A DNA stretch of 64,000 nt from Luminiphilus syltensis NOR5-1B (GCF_000158175.1 NZ_DS999411.1:2122868-2186867); one strand, 5' to 3'. Counted from the stretch's first letter, positions 39,757-51,166 are shown. Notes: generated by a model from the sequence alone, not told the origin. Program-made: numbers and translations.

Positions 39757-40302
39757 ATGCTCGCATTAACATCAGGTGTCATTTTGTGGTCGGTTGCACA
39801 TCTTTTTAAACGCGTAGCACCCGGACCACGCTCGGCGATGGGGTCAGCGGGGCGCGCGGTCATGGCGGTGTTGATTCTTGCCTCTATCTACCTGATGGCG
39901 GTGGGTTACCAGCCGGCAATGGGCACGTTCTTCTGGGGCCGTAACCCCATGCTGGTGGGTATTAATAACCTGCTGGTGTTGCTCGCGGTGTACCTGATGG
40001 TGGCTTCGACCGTAAAGCCGGCAATCGTGGCCAAGATACGTCATCCTCAGCTCACGGCTGTAAAAGCCTGGGCGGTGGGTCACTTGTTAGTGAACGGTGA
40101 TGCCGCCTCGTTCATCCTGTTCGGCGGCTTACTCGCCTGGGCGGTAGCCAGCGTCATTATCATTAACAAACAGGATGGCAAACCCGAATTGGTTTCGACA
40201 TCCGGCGCTGGCAAGGAAGTGATGACGGTAGTGATTACTCTGGTCGTCTTCGGAGGCATTGCCTGGGTGCACAATTACCTCGGTTATCCTGTCTTTGGCT
40301 GA
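39757..40302 (+). CDS. NnrU family membrane protein
   Basis: 181 residues from ATG 39757, which follows AGGGGGAAG. Five or six membrane helices with the NnrU pattern (VILWSVAHLFKR, WGRNPMLVG, VKAWAVGHLLVNGD, DAASFILFGGLLAWA). The family was named from denitrifiers, but relatives are also linked to carotenoid isomerisation (Z-ISO). No denitrification genes are in the window. Confidence 0.85.
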   Translation: MLALTSGVILWSVAHLFKRVAPGPRSAMGSAGRAVMAVLILASIYLMAVGYQPAMGTFFWGRNPMLVGINNLLVLLAVYLMVASTVKPAIVAKIRHPQLTAVKAWAVGHLLVNGDAASFILFGGLLAWAVASVIIINKQDGKPELVSTSGAGKEVMTVVITLVVFGGIAWVHNYLGYPVFG

Positions 40303-40324
40303 CGGTTCAGACGCGGACCCGCCA

Positions 40325-41194
40325 TCACTTCGGGTTTGCGTCGGTTAGCTCGGTGTAAAGCGTGCGCAACCATTTGTCGTTATCGATGAAACGCCAGCTC
40401 CACTGTGCGAATTTTTCGGGTACACCCGCGGCAATAATAGCGTCGAGTGAAGCGCCTTCGCTGATCCGAGCCTGAACGATGCCCAGGGTTTCCCGCATCA
40501 TTGCTGCAGCGCGAAGCAGGGATGCCCTGTCGGCAAGGGGTCCATGTCCGGGGATGACTTGAGTGTTATCGTCAATCAATGTCGCGAGATGATCAAGGCT
40601 GGCAATCATCTGGCGAACGCTGCCCCCAGAAGCGAAATCCACGTACGGGAATCTACCGTTGAAAAGTAGATCTCCGGTGTGCAGTACATTGGCCTTGGTA
40701 AAATACACCACGGAATCGCCATCGGTGTGACCGGGAAGGTGATCAACCGTCAGCGTGTCATTGTTGAAATACACGCGCACGCCATTTTCATAGGTAATCG
40801 TAGGGAGCGCGTCTGGGGAGATCGCCTCGTCAGATAACAGCCGCACACGGACATTCTCATGGGCCACGATGGCGGCACCGTCATCCGCGTGGAAGTGCCC
40901 GTTTCCCCCGGTGTGATCACCGTGGAAATGGGTATTGATCACATAATTCACCGGGGTATCAGGGGCAATTCCATCGAGAGCGGCGCGTATTTTGTCGATG
41001 ACCGGCGCGTAATCATCGTCAATAATCAGGAGCCCATCATCGCCCGCTGACACACCGACGTTACCTCCAGCCCCTGACAGCATGAAAATGCCGCCGCGCA
41101 ATGGGGTGACCCCAATTTCCACATCGGAAAAATCCTGCGCTTTGGCGCCGGCAGCAACGCACAGGAGTAATGCCGTAATCAGTAGTTGCTTCAT
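40325..41194 (-). CDS. Periplasmic metallo-beta-lactamase-fold hydrolase
   Basis: 289 residues with a signal peptide (cut near AKAQ, residue about 20). Zinc motif THFHGDHTGG, downstream His in DHLPGHTDGD and VIPGHGPLAD. Resembles broad secreted MBL hydrolases rather than a proven beta-lactamase; substrate unknown. Confidence 0.88.
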   Translation of the reverse strand: MKQLLITALLLCVAAGAKAQDFSDVEIGVTPLRGGIFMLSGAGGNVGVSAGDDGLLIIDDDYAPVIDKIRAALDGIAPDTPVNYVINTHFHGDHTGGNGHFHADDGAAIVAHENVRVRLLSDEAISPDALPTITYENGVRVYFNNDTLTVDHLPGHTDGDSVVYFTKANVLHTGDLLFNGRFPYVDFASGGSVRQMIASLDHLATLIDDNTQVIPGHGPLADRASLLRAAAMMRETLGIVQARISEGASLDAIIAAGVPEKFAQWSWRFIDNDKWLRTLYTELTDANPK

Positions 41195-41245
41195 TGGGAT
41201 GTCCCTGACTGCTGGGTTGAGGGAGACGTTATACAGCGTTCGGTT

Positions 41246-41494
41246 TCAGCTGCCGGTTTGTGATTTTATCATCTGGTAGAGCTCGTCCTTTAACTTCAGA
41301 CGCAGCTTTTTCTTGTCCTCAAGATAGGCATCGCTGGTGTTCTCGCTGCCATTCTCGATGCGGTGCACTTCGTGATCGACCTCATGGTACTGATCGAAAA
41401 GACGCGCGAAATGAGCGTTATTCATTTTAAGCTCATGAATCGTATCGTGGTGCTCAGGGAACTCATGGTGAAGGTCGTGCTTTTCGATGGTCAT
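41246..41494 (-). CDS. DUF465 family protein (YdcH-like)
   Basis: 82 residues, almost all alpha helix: HELKMNNAHFARLFDQYHEV followed by LEDKKKLRLKLKDELYQMI, the DUF465 hairpin. His-rich N terminus. Function unknown. Confidence 0.85.
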   Translation of the reverse strand: MTIEKHDLHHEFPEHHDTIHELKMNNAHFARLFDQYHEVDHEVHRIENGSENTSDAYLEDKKKLRLKLKDELYQMIKSQTGS

Positions 41495-41659
41495 GCAATT
41501 TTGTCCTTTTTAGTGGTTGAAACCGAGCGAGAGTTTATACGACCTTTCGCTTAAATGCTGCCATACTTCCCGTCTGTGACGCAGAAACCGATTCTTTCGA
41601 ATAGCCTGTCTCAGAGGGCTGACATCGGATCCAGTACCTGACTTATTTCAGAGAATTTC

Positions 41660-42289
41660 ATGACGCGATATCGTCTGACTACACCCTATCTGCGAAAAAG
41701 CATCGATGCGCTGTCAAGCCAAAGTATGCCGATTGCGCGGGCGGTCAGCGTCGTTGGTTATCCCGCCGAGCGCCGCCGTGAGGCCGGGTTTGCTGCGCTT
41801 GCGCGCATTATTATCGGGCAGCAGGTGTCGGTAGCGGCCGCCAGCTCGATTGCCGCTCGCGTTGAGGCTGCTCTGGGCGGCGAAATTTCCGCGGATCAGG
41901 TGTCTCGGGTGGGCGATGAGAAGCTTCGGTCGGCGGGATTATCGCGACAGAAGGTGAATTACCTTCGCGAACTGGCGCGGCATTGCCGTGAAGAGGGGTT
42001 CGCGCCCGAGCGCCTTGTTCGGGAGGAAGATGATGCTGTGCTCGAGGCCATTACCGCCATCAAGGGTTTCGGCGTTTGGTCGGCACAGATGTATCTCATG
42101 TTCTCGCTGGGGCGCACCGATATCTGGCCGGTTGGCGACCTCGCCGTTCGCGCGGGTTTCGGGCGAATCATGGCGCTCGACGAACGTCCCGATGAGCATG
42201 AAACCGCGCGTCTGGGCGAGGTATTTTCGCCCCATCGCAGTGCGTTGGCGATGCTCTGCTGGAAATTCTACAGTGAGGCGCCATTGTGA
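41660..42289 (+). CDS. DNA-3-methyladenine glycosylase, AlkA/HhH-GPD type
   Basis: 209 residues. Helix-hairpin-helix ITAIKGFGVWSAQMYL and catalytic Asp in WPVGDLAVRAG. Lacks the N-terminal AlkA domain, like the short glycosylase 2 group. Removes alkylated purines. The stop overlaps the tadA start. Confidence 0.9.
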   Translation: MTRYRLTTPYLRKSIDALSSQSMPIARAVSVVGYPAERRREAGFAALARIIIGQQVSVAAASSIAARVEAALGGEISADQVSRVGDEKLRSAGLSRQKVNYLRELARHCREEGFAPERLVREEDDAVLEAITAIKGFGVWSAQMYLMFSLGRTDIWPVGDLAVRAGFGRIMALDERPDEHETARLGEVFSPHRSALAMLCWKFYSEAPL

Positions 42290-42786
42290 CTGTGACCGCC
42301 TTCAGTGATTTCGACCGTGAAATGATGTCCCTCGCGCTCGAGAAGGCGGCGATGGCGGCAGCTCAGGGCGAGGTGCCGGTGGGTGCGGTTGTGGTCATGG
42401 ACGGCAAAGTCGTTGCCACAGCAGGCAATGGTCAGATTGGAGACTGTGATCCCACCGCCCACGCGGAGATTCTGGCGTTACGGGACGCGGCCAGGGCGAT
42501 CCGCAACTATCGTCTTGCAGGCGCGACCCTCTATGCCACTTTGGAGCCCTGCACCATGTGCTGCGGTGCCTTGGTGCACGCGAGAATTGGGCGGCTGGTT
42601 TACGGAGCTCTGGAGCCCAAAGCGGGGGCCGTAGTCAGCACGGGAGCTGCCCTTGATAATCCGGCGCTAAATCACCGGGTAACCCATGCGGGAGGGCTGT
42701 TGGCTGATGAGAGCGCCATGCAATTGAGTCGCTTTTTTCGCGGGCGTCGTCGCGGGCTTACAACGCGGCGGGCGCCAGGCGACTGA
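42286..42786 (+). CDS. tadA: tRNA adenosine(34) deaminase
   Basis: 166 residues, GTG start. Zinc/catalytic HAEI and PCTMCCGAL; also VGAVVV, YGALEPKAGAV. Makes inosine at the wobble base of tRNA-Arg(ACG). The last 29 bases overlap the convergent mltF end. Confidence 0.95.
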   Translation: MTVTAFSDFDREMMSLALEKAAMAAAQGEVPVGAVVVMDGKVVATAGNGQIGDCDPTAHAEILALRDAARAIRNYRLAGATLYATLEPCTMCCGALVHARIGRLVYGALEPKAGAVVSTGAALDNPALNHRVTHAGGLLADESAMQLSRFFRGRRRGLTTRRAPGD

Positions 42787-44182
42787 ACTCCGGGGGTAGT
42801 AGCGTTGCCGCGTCTAACGGGGGTGGAATTTTCGCTCCGGGAACGTCGTGCAGCTTCAGCACGGAAAAATAGTGTCGAATATTGTCCACATACGCCGCAG
42901 CCTCCCGGCCCCGGGCAAAGCCGTATCGCACGTTGCGATAAACATCCGGGTTTTGCAATTCGGGTAAATGACGCCTCACATCTTGCCAGCGATGCGGATC
43001 GAGACCGGCGGCTTCCGTCAGCTTTCTGGCATCTTCAAGGTGACCGAGGCCGATGTTATAAGCGGCCAGTGCCAGCCACGTGCGGTCGGGTTGCTTGATG
43101 TCTTCAGGCAGGCGTCGAACGAGATTGTTGAGGAATCGCGCACCGCCGCGCAGGCTTTGCGTTGGGTCTGTGCGATCAGTCAGTCCGAGTTCATTGGCGG
43201 TGGACTGGGTAATCATCATCATGCCCTTGACGCCGGTGGGCGATTCCGCCCGCGGATCCCAATGGGACTCCTGATAGGCGATGGCCGCCAGCAGTCGCCA
43301 GTCCAGGCGGTATTCCGCCGCGACGGTCTCAATCAATTCCTGCCACTCGGGCAGTGCTGAATTGATCTTTCGCTTGAAGGTCAGCGTGCCTATCCGCGTC
43401 GCGGTTTCGATGCGACCAAAATGCTTCCGCTTGAGCTTTTCCAGCCGCTCATCCGCAGCGAAGTCCCCAATAAACTGGTTGATTTCCGCCAGCAAACCCG
43501 CCGCGAGATCGGTTTTCGGTAGATACCAGACGATATCTTCTTCTTTATCCAGGTCCATTGCTGCGACCAGCCGAGGGAAAAGTCCCTGCTGAGTCCGGAA
43601 TTCAAGCGAATCGATGATTGCCAATTCGGCTTTTTCCTCCGTGACCTGCTGCATCAACTCGAGCGTATCGGCGGCCCGGATCTCACGCCATTCAAGCTCG
43701 GGGAGTTTGGTTTTCAGGGCCTCGAGTGCTTCGACGTGGCTACTGCCCGCCAGCGCAACCAGATCACGCCCGAGCAAATCTTCGTGGCTGCGTGGCCGCA
43801 GACGCCCGGACTTATAGATGACCAGCGGCCGCTGCGTCAAGTAGGGGTTGGATGCCAGGAAGCGCTGGTCGCGTTCAGGGGTGTGGGTTAGACCGGCGGC
43901 GGCAATATGGGCCTCACCTTTGGCAACGGTTTCTATCAGTTCTTCAAGGGAGAAGGCCAGCTTTATCCGCAAGCGATAACCGTTGGCCTCGGCAAATGCA
44001 GCGAGCAGGTCATATTCGAAGCCGGTCGCGGTTTCGCTATCAAAATAATAGGTGGTCGGGCTGTTTCGGGTTACGACGACCAGATCGCCGCCTTTCTCGA
44101 GCTGCGCAAACAACGACTCGTCGCCGCACCCGCCAAGGAGCAGCAATGCCATAACAAGTCCCGTCAGGTGAATCATCCGCAT
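42758..44182 (-). CDS. mltF: Membrane-bound lytic murein transglycosylase F
   Basis: 474 residues. Lipobox LLLLGGCGD, then a solute-binding-protein type 3 domain (about 30-265) and a C-terminal SLT lysozyme-like domain with catalytic Glu in AYQESHWDPRAES, MMMITQSTA and AAYNIGLGHL. Cleaves peptidoglycan at the outer membrane. Divergent from purL, as in other gammaproteobacteria. Confidence 0.95.
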   Translation of the reverse strand: MRMIHLTGLVMALLLLGGCGDESLFAQLEKGGDLVVVTRNSPTTYYFDSETATGFEYDLLAAFAEANGYRLRIKLAFSLEELIETVAKGEAHIAAAGLTHTPERDQRFLASNPYLTQRPLVIYKSGRLRPRSHEDLLGRDLVALAGSSHVEALEALKTKLPELEWREIRAADTLELMQQVTEEKAELAIIDSLEFRTQQGLFPRLVAAMDLDKEEDIVWYLPKTDLAAGLLAEINQFIGDFAADERLEKLKRKHFGRIETATRIGTLTFKRKINSALPEWQELIETVAAEYRLDWRLLAAIAYQESHWDPRAESPTGVKGMMMITQSTANELGLTDRTDPTQSLRGGARFLNNLVRRLPEDIKQPDRTWLALAAYNIGLGHLEDARKLTEAAGLDPHRWQDVRRHLPELQNPDVYRNVRYGFARGREAAAYVDNIRHYFSVLKLHDVPGAKIPPPLDAATLLPPEFSRLAPAAL

Positions 44183-44252
44183 GGCGCCATATTATCGTGT
44201 AACTGCTGCCTCCGCTGACCTAATCACCGGCCCATCCGGGGCCGTTGCAGGG

Positions 44253-44258
44253 TATAAT
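44253..44258 (+). promoter_or_regulatory. -10 box of the purL promoter
   Basis: Perfect TATAAT 32 bases before the purL ATG at 44290. No clear -35 and no PurR-like operator found. It lies downstream of the in-frame ATG at 44245, which argues against that longer start. Confidence 0.5.
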
Positions 44259-44289
44259 TTCCACTTCCCTGTTACGGAACGTCGCCTTC

Positions 44290-47200
44290 ATGCATTTGCT
44301 CGCCGGTCATGCCGCCCTGAGTGCCCCGCGCTTTACCCAACTCGCTCAGCAAATCAACGCCATTGATCCGAATCTGACGTTGCTGTCAGCGCATTGGTTT
44401 TATGCGATTGAGTCCAGCGGCGAGGTCGAGCTGACCCGGCTTGGAGAGCTGTTGCAGCCCGGCACCGCAGAGCAGGCAGATGACGGCATCCTAAATGAGG
44501 ATGGGCTGCGGGTGGTTGTGCCGCGCGTAGGCACAATCTCCCCGTGGTCAAGTAAAGCCACCGACATCGCACACAACTGCGGATTTGACACGGTTAGGCG
44601 CATAGAGCGGGGGTCGGTATTCAGCATCGCGGGAATTGAGTCGACTTCGATGGTGAATCGCCGCGAAATCGATGGCCTGCTGCACGATCGCATGGTGCAA
44701 ACGGTGCTGGATAGCCTCGATGATGTGGCCGGGCTTTTCGAGCAGAGCCAGCCGCAAACGTTTTCCCGCGTTCCCCTGCTCTCGGACGGAAAGCAGGCGC
44801 TGGAGCACGCCAATACGGAACTGGGCTTGGCGCTTGCCCCGGACGAGGTCGATTATTTGCACGAGGCCTTTACCGCCCTGCAGCGCGATCCCAACGATGT
44901 CGAGTTGATGATGTTCGCCCAGGCAAATTCCGAACACTGCCGGCACAAGATTTTTAATGCGAGCTGGAATATCGACGGAGCGGACTGTGAATACAGCCTG
45001 TTCGAGATGATTCGGCATACCTATCACCGAGGTGGCGAGGGCGTTCTGTCTGCCTATTCGGATAATGCCGCCGTGGTCGAAGGCCACACCGCGGGCCGGT
45101 TCTACCCGTCGCCCGAATCAATGGAGTACCGCTATCACGAAGAGCCAGTGCACTTGCTGATGAAGGTCGAAACGCACAATCATCCCACCGCTATAGAGCC
45201 TTTTGCCGGCGCGGGTACCGGGTCTGGTGGTGAGATTCGCGATGAGGGTGCTGTCGGACGAGGCTCTCGGCCCAAGGCCGGGCTCGTTGGGTTCACGGTA
45301 TCCCACCTTGCCATTCCCGGGTTGCTGCAACCCTGGGAGATCGACTACGGCAGGCCCGGTCGAATCGTCAATCCGTTAAAAATTATGATCGATGGCCCCA
45401 TTGGCGCCGCGGCATTCAATAACGAGTTTGGTCGCCCCAACCTCACGGGATATTTTCGTACCTGCGAACTCGTCACAGATCAGGGGGTTCGGGGCTACCA
45501 CAAGCCCATCATGATCGCCGGGGGTTACGGCAACATCAAAGCGGAGCATGTTGACAAGGGCGGGTTTCGCGAGGGTGCCCAATTGGTGGTCCTGGGTGGC
45601 CCGGCCATGTTGATCGGGCTCGGCGGCGGTGCGGCGTCATCAGTAGCCAGTGGAGAAAGCACCGAAGATTTGGATTTTGCATCGGTTCAGCGCCAGAATC
45701 CGGAGATCGAGCGCCGCTGCCAGGAAGTGATTGATCGTTGCTGGGCCATGGGCGAGGACAATCCCATCGCTTTCATCCACGATGTGGGTGCAGGTGGCTT
45801 GAGCAATGCGCTCCCGGAACTGGTCAAGGATGGCGGTCGGGGAGGGGCCTTCGCCTTGCGCGATATTCCCAATGACGAGCCCGGTATGTCGCCGCTGGAA
45901 ATTTGGTGCAATGAGTCCCAGGAGCGTTATGTCCTGGCGGTGGAGCCGGAGAATCTCGGTCGCTTTGAAGCCCTATGCCGGCGTGAGCGCTGTCCCTATG
46001 CGGTGGTCGGTGACGCCACGGAGGCTGCGCATCTATCGGTTGCCGATGCCCTGTTTGACAACATGCCCGTGGATCTCACGATGTCGCTGCTGTTTGGCAA
46101 GCCGCCCAAAATGCACCGAATCGCCAATCACCATCCCGCACCCGCGGACAGCTTTACCGGGGATGTGCCCATTGCCGACGCGCTTCAGCGGGTGCTGACC
46201 TTTCCCGCCGTGGCGGGCAAAGGTTTTTTGATCACCATTGGCGATCGTTCGGTCACCGGTATGGTGGCCCGCGATCAGATGGTCGGTCCCTGGCAGGTGC
46301 CGGTTGCCGATTGTGCGGTGACGACCGTGAGCCTCTCGTCGCACCTGGGTGAGGCAATGAGCATGGGCGAGCGCACGCCGGCTGCCTTGCTGGACGGTCC
46401 CGCATCGGGTCGGCTGGCGGTGGCCGAGGCCATTACCAACGTGCTTGCGGCGCCGGTGGCGAAGCTCCGGGATATCCGTTTATCCGCGAACTGGATGTGT
46501 GCGGCCGGTCACGGGGGGGACGATGCCGTGCTTTACGACACGGTGAAAGCCGTGGGTATGGAGTTTTGCCCGGCACTGGGCATCACCATTCCCGTCGGCA
46601 AGGACTCAATGTCGATGCGAACGGCATGGTCTGACGAGGGCGAGGCGAAGGCGGTGACTTCTCCGGTGTCCCTGATTGTCTCGGCGTTTGCGCCCGTCGG
46701 TGATGTGCGCGAGACGCTCACACCCGAGTTGCGGGTGGACGAGGCGACGGTGCTGGTCCTGATTGACCTGGGACGTGGAAAAAATCGTGTCGGTGGCTCG
46801 TGCCTGGCTCAGGTATTCGGCGAGGTAGGTAGCGACGTACCCGATGTAAATGCCGAAGACCTGAAGCAGCTGTTTGCGCTTATCAGTGCGCTGAAAAGTG
46901 AAGGTGTGATATTGGCTTATCACGACCGATCCGACGGTGGGCTGCTGGTGACCTTGCTGGAAATGGCCTTCGCTTCCCGCTGTGGACTCGACATTGAACT
47001 GAGCTGCGGTGCTGAAGAGGCGGTCCCTGTACTTTTTAGCGAAGAAATCGGTGTCGTCATTCAGGTACACCAACGGGATCTTGCAATCGTCAGTGCCCTG
47101 GCCAGTGAGCTGGATCTGGCGGAATGCGTGCAGCCGGTTGGGCACCCGCGGCGAGATGAAAGAATCGTGGTCAACACCGCGCGGTTCGAACTGATTGACA

Positions 47201-48156
47201 GCAATCGCGCGGCCCTTCAGACCCTGTGGAGCAGTACCAGCCACGCCATTCAGCGATTGAGGGATAACCCACAATGTGCGGACGAGGAATTCGCGCAAAT
47301 TTCAGAAAGCGATCCCGGTCTGTCCGCCGGGCTGACCTTTGATCCCGAGCAGGACGTGGCCGCGCCGTTTATCGCTACCGGGGTAAGGCCGCAGATCGCG
47401 ATACTGCGCGAGCAGGGCGTTAACGGTCAGAGCGAGATGGCGGCGGCGTTTGACCGCGCGGGTTTCGCGGCGATAGACGTGCACATGAGCGATTTGGTGA
47501 GTGGCCAAGTCTCACTGCAGGGATTCCAGGGGCTGGCTGCCTGCGGGGGGTTCTCTTACGGCGATGTTCTGGGCGCCGGGGAGGGCTGGGCCAAGGGTGT
47601 TTTGTTCAACGCCCGCGTGCGCGATGAATTCGAGCGCTATTTTGAGCGCGGCGACACCTTTAGTCTGGGGGTGTGTAACGGTTGCCAGATGCTTGCAGCG
47701 TTGCATTCCATTATCCCGGGGTCGGACCACTGGCCGCGCTTTGCGAGAAACACGTCCGAGCAATACGAGGCTCGTTTGGCATTGGTCCGTGTGGAGAAGT
47801 CGCCCTCGGTACTGTTCGACGGAATGGCGGGATCGCACCTGCCCATTGTGGTTGCCCACGGTGAGGGGCGCGCGCAATTTGCGGGTGATGGCCAGCGCGA
47901 AGCCGAAAGTGGAGGCCTGATCGCGATGCGCTACCTCGACAACCAGCTGGCGGTGACCGAGCGCTATCCGGCAAACCCCAATGGTTCTCCCGCCGGTATT
48001 ACCGGCCTGACCAGCCGCGACGGTCGAGTGACGATTATGATGCCCCATCCTGAGCGGGTTTTCCGCAGTTCGCAGCTGTCCTGGGCCCCCGATACCTGGG
48101 GTGACGATTCGGGCTGGATGCGGGTGTTCCGCAATGCGAGGACATGGATTGGCTGA
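44290..48156 (+). CDS. purL: Phosphoribosylformylglycinamidine synthase (large, fused form)
   Basis: 1288 residues from ATG 44290. N-terminal PurS-like part, the two AIRS-like catalytic halves ([33 protein letters not shown]), and a C-terminal glutamine amidotransferase with nucleophile Cys in [11 protein letters not shown] and His/Glu in MPHPERVFR. Fourth step of purine synthesis. Confidence 0.97.
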   Translation: MHLLAGHAALSAPRFTQLAQQINAIDPNLTLLSAHWFYAIESSGEVELTRLGELLQPGTAEQADDGILNEDGLRVVVPRVGTISPWSSKATDIAHNCGFDTVRRIERGSVFSIAGIESTSMVNRREIDGLLHDRMVQTVLDSLDDVAGLFEQSQPQTFSRVPLLSDGKQALEHANTELGLALAPDEVDYLHEAFTALQRDPNDVELMMFAQANSEHCRHKIFNASWNIDGADCEYSLFEMIRHTYHRGGEGVLSAYSDNAAVVEGHTAGRFYPSPESMEYRYHEEPVHLLMKVETHNHPTAIEPFAGAGTGSGGEIRDEGAVGRGSRPKAGLVGFTVSHLAIPGLLQPWEIDYGRPGRIVNPLKIMIDGPIGAAAFNNEFGRPNLTGYFRTCELVTDQGVRGYHKPIMIAGGYGNIKAEHVDKGGFREGAQLVVLGGPAMLIGLGGGAASSVASGESTEDLDFASVQRQNPEIERRCQEVIDRCWAMGEDNPIAFIHDVGAGGLSNALPELVKDGGRGGAFALRDIPNDEPGMSPLEIWCNESQERYVLAVEPENLGRFEALCRRERCPYAVVGDATEAAHLSVADALFDNMPVDLTMSLLFGKPPKMHRIANHHPAPADSFTGDVPIADALQRVLTFPAVAGKGFLITIGDRSVTGMVARDQMVGPWQVPVADCAVTTVSLSSHLGEAMSMGERTPAALLDGPASGRLAVAEAITNVLAAPVAKLRDIRLSANWMCAAGHGGDDAVLYDTVKAVGMEFCPALGITIPVGKDSMSMRTAWSDEGEAKAVTSPVSLIVSAFAPVGDVRETLTPELRVDEATVLVLIDLGRGKNRVGGSCLAQVFGEVGSDVPDVNAEDLKQLFALISALKSEGVILAYHDRSDGGLLVTLLEMAFASRCGLDIELSCGAEEAVPVLFSEEIGVVIQVHQRDLAIVSALASELDLAECVQPVGHPRRDERIVVNTARFELIDSNRAALQTLWSSTSHAIQRLRDNPQCADEEFAQISESDPGLSAGLTFDPEQDVAAPFIATGVRPQIAILREQGVNGQSEMAAAFDRAGFAAIDVHMSDLVSGQVSLQGFQGLAACGGFSYGDVLGAGEGWAKGVLFNARVRDEFERYFERGDTFSLGVCNGCQMLAALHSIIPGSDHWPRFARNTSEQYEARLALVRVEKSPSVLFDGMAGSHLPIVVAHGEGRAQFAGDGQREAESGGLIAMRYLDNQLAVTERYPANPNGSPAGITGLTSRDGRVTIMMPHPERVFRSSQLSWAPDTWGDDSGWMRVFRNARTWIG

Positions 48157-48293
48157 CGTCTGGGTTACGACTGCCCGATGAGGGGTTGAAACTGACGTCG
48201 ATTGGCACCATTTCACACAGATAATACCCAATACATCCACGCGACGGGCCGGTAGCGATTACACTGCGCCGTTTGCGATAGCAAGAGTCCATC

Positions 48294-50210
48294 ATGCTCA
48301 ATAAATATTCCCTCTGGAAATACCTGCTGATTCTCACGGTGGTCGTGACGGGTTTCTACTACGCCGCCCCCAATCTCTACACCCCCGATCCGGCGTTACA
48401 AATCGCCCCCAGCAGCAGCTCCGTGCAATTGGACGCCGCGCTGCTGTCAAAGGCGGAGAACGCCCTCGACGAAGCAGGCATCAACTATTTCGGCGAGGAG
48501 CTTCAGAATTCTGGCAAGTCAGCGCTGATTCGACTCGCCAGCGCCGAACAGCAACTGCGCGCTCAGGCCATTCTCAGCCGCGCCCTCGGTGATTTCTTTG
48601 TGGTGGCACTCAACCTGGCACCCACCACTCCCGAATGGTTAATGAGTGGTGGTGCCGAGCCCATGAAGCTGGGACTTGATTTGAGCGGAGGTGTGCACTT
48701 CCAGCTTGAGGTCGACGTCGATGCCGCTACCGAGCGCCGGCTCGCGATGTATGAAAGCGGCGTCAAACGTCAGCTGCGCGAGGAGCGTATTCGCGGCCTG
48801 GTTACCCTCGATGGCACTGACCTCGAAATGAAATTTCGGTCAGAGGCGGACCGCGAAGCGGCGCGAGCCGCGACGGCCGATTTGTACCCCGAGTTGTTTC
48901 TGGATCGCACCGAGGAGGGGGATAGCTGGAATCTCACGGCGTCGGTAACCGAGCAAACCCTGAGCGAAGTGGTCGATTACGCCGTTTCGCAGAACCTCAC
49001 CACCCTGCGTAATCGGGTTAATGAACTCGGTGTATCGGAACCGCTGGTCCAGCGTCGCGGTGCCAATCGCATCGTGGTGGAGCTCCCCGGTATTCAGGAC
49101 ACCGCTGAGGCCAAGCGTATTCTGGGCAAGGTCGCCAATCTTGAGTTCAGGTTGGTCGCCGAGACCAACGCCCCGATCACAGAGCGCCAGCGTTTTGAGT
49201 ATCGCAGCGCCGACCGGGCGGGCATCTATGAGTGGTTGGAGCGCGATCTGATCATCTCCGGGGAGCGCGTTTCGGGTGCCAACGCCGGTTTTGATCAGAA
49301 CAATCAGCCGAATGTATCTATCAGTCTTGATGGCGAGGGCGGCATGCTTATGTCACGCGCGACCCGGGACAACATCAAGCGCCGCATGGGCGTCCTGTTC
49401 ATTGAGCGTAAGTACCGCACCCGCTACGAGATGGACGAAAACGGCGACGAAAAGATCGTCAAGATTCCCTATGACGAAAAAAAGCTGCTGACGGCGCCCG
49501 TGATTCAATCGGCGTTGGGCGCGCAGTTTCAGATCACGGGTCTGGACAGTACGGCTGAGGCATCGGAATTGGCGCTGATGCTGCGTGCGGGTGCACTGGC
49601 CGCGCCGATTACCTTTGTTGAGGAACGTACGGTGGGCCCGTCGCTCGGTGCCGAAAACATCCGGCTGGGGGTTAAGTCTGTGCAAATGGGGCTGACGTTG
49701 GTGGTTATTTTCATGCTGCTTTACTACCGCGTGTTCGGAATTGCCGCGGTGATCGGTCTGTCGGTCAACCTGGTACTGCTTGTTGCCGTAATGTCGCTGA
49801 TGGGAGCCACGCTCACCCTGCCGGGTATTGCGGGTATTGTGTTGACAGTAGGTATGGCGGTGGACGCCAATGTGCTTATCTTCGCGCGGATCCGCGAGGA
49901 GCTGGCGAATCGGGCCTCGCCACAAATGGCCATACACGCGGGATTTGAGCGTGCTGTGGCAACGATTCTTGATGCCAACATCACGACATTGATTGTGGCG
50001 GTCATTCTCTATGCCGTGGGTACCGGCCCCATCAAAGGATTCGCCGTCACCCTCTCGGTGGGTATTCTGACATCAATGTTTACCGCCATTCTTGGGACTC
50101 GGGCGATCATCAATCTGATTTACGGCGGGCGCAGGGTGGATAAGTTGTCGATAGGACCACTCCCCAAGAGCCGACAGACCAGTGACGACGCCAGGGGAGA
50201 GCCGGCATGA
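48294..50210 (+). CDS. secD: Protein translocase subunit SecD
   Basis: 638 residues. One N-terminal helix, large periplasmic P1 domain (GLDLSGGVHFQLEV; ELGVSEPLVQRRG), then five C-terminal helices (from about 470; GMAVDANVLIFARIREE). With SecF it uses the proton gradient to pull proteins out of SecYEG. yajC, normally just upstream, is absent: only 137 non-coding bases separate it from purL. Confidence 0.96.
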   Translation: MLNKYSLWKYLLILTVVVTGFYYAAPNLYTPDPALQIAPSSSSVQLDAALLSKAENALDEAGINYFGEELQNSGKSALIRLASAEQQLRAQAILSRALGDFFVVALNLAPTTPEWLMSGGAEPMKLGLDLSGGVHFQLEVDVDAATERRLAMYESGVKRQLREERIRGLVTLDGTDLEMKFRSEADREAARAATADLYPELFLDRTEEGDSWNLTASVTEQTLSEVVDYAVSQNLTTLRNRVNELGVSEPLVQRRGANRIVVELPGIQDTAEAKRILGKVANLEFRLVAETNAPITERQRFEYRSADRAGIYEWLERDLIISGERVSGANAGFDQNNQPNVSISLDGEGGMLMSRATRDNIKRRMGVLFIERKYRTRYEMDENGDEKIVKIPYDEKKLLTAPVIQSALGAQFQITGLDSTAEASELALMLRAGALAAPITFVEERTVGPSLGAENIRLGVKSVQMGLTLVVIFMLLYYRVFGIAAVIGLSVNLVLLVAVMSLMGATLTLPGIAGIVLTVGMAVDANVLIFARIREELANRASPQMAIHAGFERAVATILDANITTLIVAVILYAVGTGPIKGFAVTLSVGILTSMFTAILGTRAIINLIYGGRRVDKLSIGPLPKSRQTSDDARGEPA

Positions 50211-51121
50211 GAATCCTACCTTTCATGAAGTGGCGCTTCGTTGCTGCGGCATTTTCCGTTGTCGCCATCACTGTGGCCATCGGCTCAATCAGTACCCGGT
50301 CATTGAACTGGGGGTTGGATTTTACGGGCGGCGTCTCCGTTGAACTCGTGTATGAGGAATCAGTCAACCTCAGCGACCTTCGTCAGGAGGTCGCCGATCT
50401 CGGCTATCTCGGCGCCGTAGTGGTGAGCTTCGGCTCGGATCGCGATGTCCTGGTGCGACTGCCCGAGGGCTATACCAACGATGATGGCCAGACCCTTGTT
50501 CAGTCGCTGCGCGCACAGACCGATCAGGACATCGAATTGGCCTATCTGGGGTTTGTCGGTCCTCAGGTCGGTGAGGAATTGCGCGAGCAGGGGGGGCTGG
50601 CCATGTTGCTGGCGCTGGGGCTGGTCATGCTTTACGTCGGGTTTCGTTTCCAGTTCAAGTTTGCCCTCGGTGCGGTGGTGGCGTTGGCCCACGACGTCTT
50701 GTTTACGCTGGGATTCTTCTCACTGACAGGTCTGGAATTTGATTTGACTGTACTGGCGGCGTTACTCGCGGTTGTCGGCTACTCGTTAAACGACACCATT
50801 GTCGTCGCCGACCGTATCCGCGAAAACTTCCGCAAGGTACGTCGGTCGACCCCATCAGAGGTGTTGGATATCTCGCTTTCAGAAACGCTGGGGAGAACGG
50901 TGGTAACGTCGTTGACCACGCTGCTTGTGCTGGCGGCGCTGGCGCTTTTTGGCGGCGAAATGATTTATGGCTTTGCCGTCGCGCTGCTGGTCGGTGTCGC
51001 CGTCGGTACGTACTCGTCGATTTATGTATCGGCGACCACGCTACTGGCCTTGGGCGTGACCAAGGAAGACGTTGCAATCCCCGTTAAAGAGGGGCTGGAA
51101 CAGGACGATAGGCTGCCTTGA
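50207..51121 (+). CDS. secF: Protein translocase subunit SecF
   Basis: 304 residues, ATG overlapping the secD stop. GLDFTGGVSVEL in the periplasmic domain and six membrane helices (VGYSLNDTIVVADRIREN, TTLLVLAALALFGG). Partner of SecD. Confidence 0.96.
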   Translation: MRILPFMKWRFVAAAFSVVAITVAIGSISTRSLNWGLDFTGGVSVELVYEESVNLSDLRQEVADLGYLGAVVVSFGSDRDVLVRLPEGYTNDDGQTLVQSLRAQTDQDIELAYLGFVGPQVGEELREQGGLAMLLALGLVMLYVGFRFQFKFALGAVVALAHDVLFTLGFFSLTGLEFDLTVLAALLAVVGYSLNDTIVVADRIRENFRKVRRSTPSEVLDISLSETLGRTVVTSLTTLLVLAALALFGGEMIYGFAVALLVGVAVGTYSSIYVSATTLLALGVTKEDVAIPVKEGLEQDDRLP

Positions 51122-51129
51122 TCGTCCCG

Positions 51130-51166
51130 GATTGCGGGGGCTCAACGCAGCGCTGGTCCCGCAATC
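51130..51166. repeat. 9-bp inverted repeat at the secF/suhB convergent junction
   Basis: GATTGCGGG (51130-51138) and CCCGCAATC (51158-51166) with a 19-base loop. It overlaps the last codons of suhB. No T run, so it could at most pause or protect both transcripts. Confidence 0.4.

Noticed and set aside
47512..48240. 242-codon frame antisense to the end of purL
   Set aside because: Shadow of the glutaminase domain of purL.
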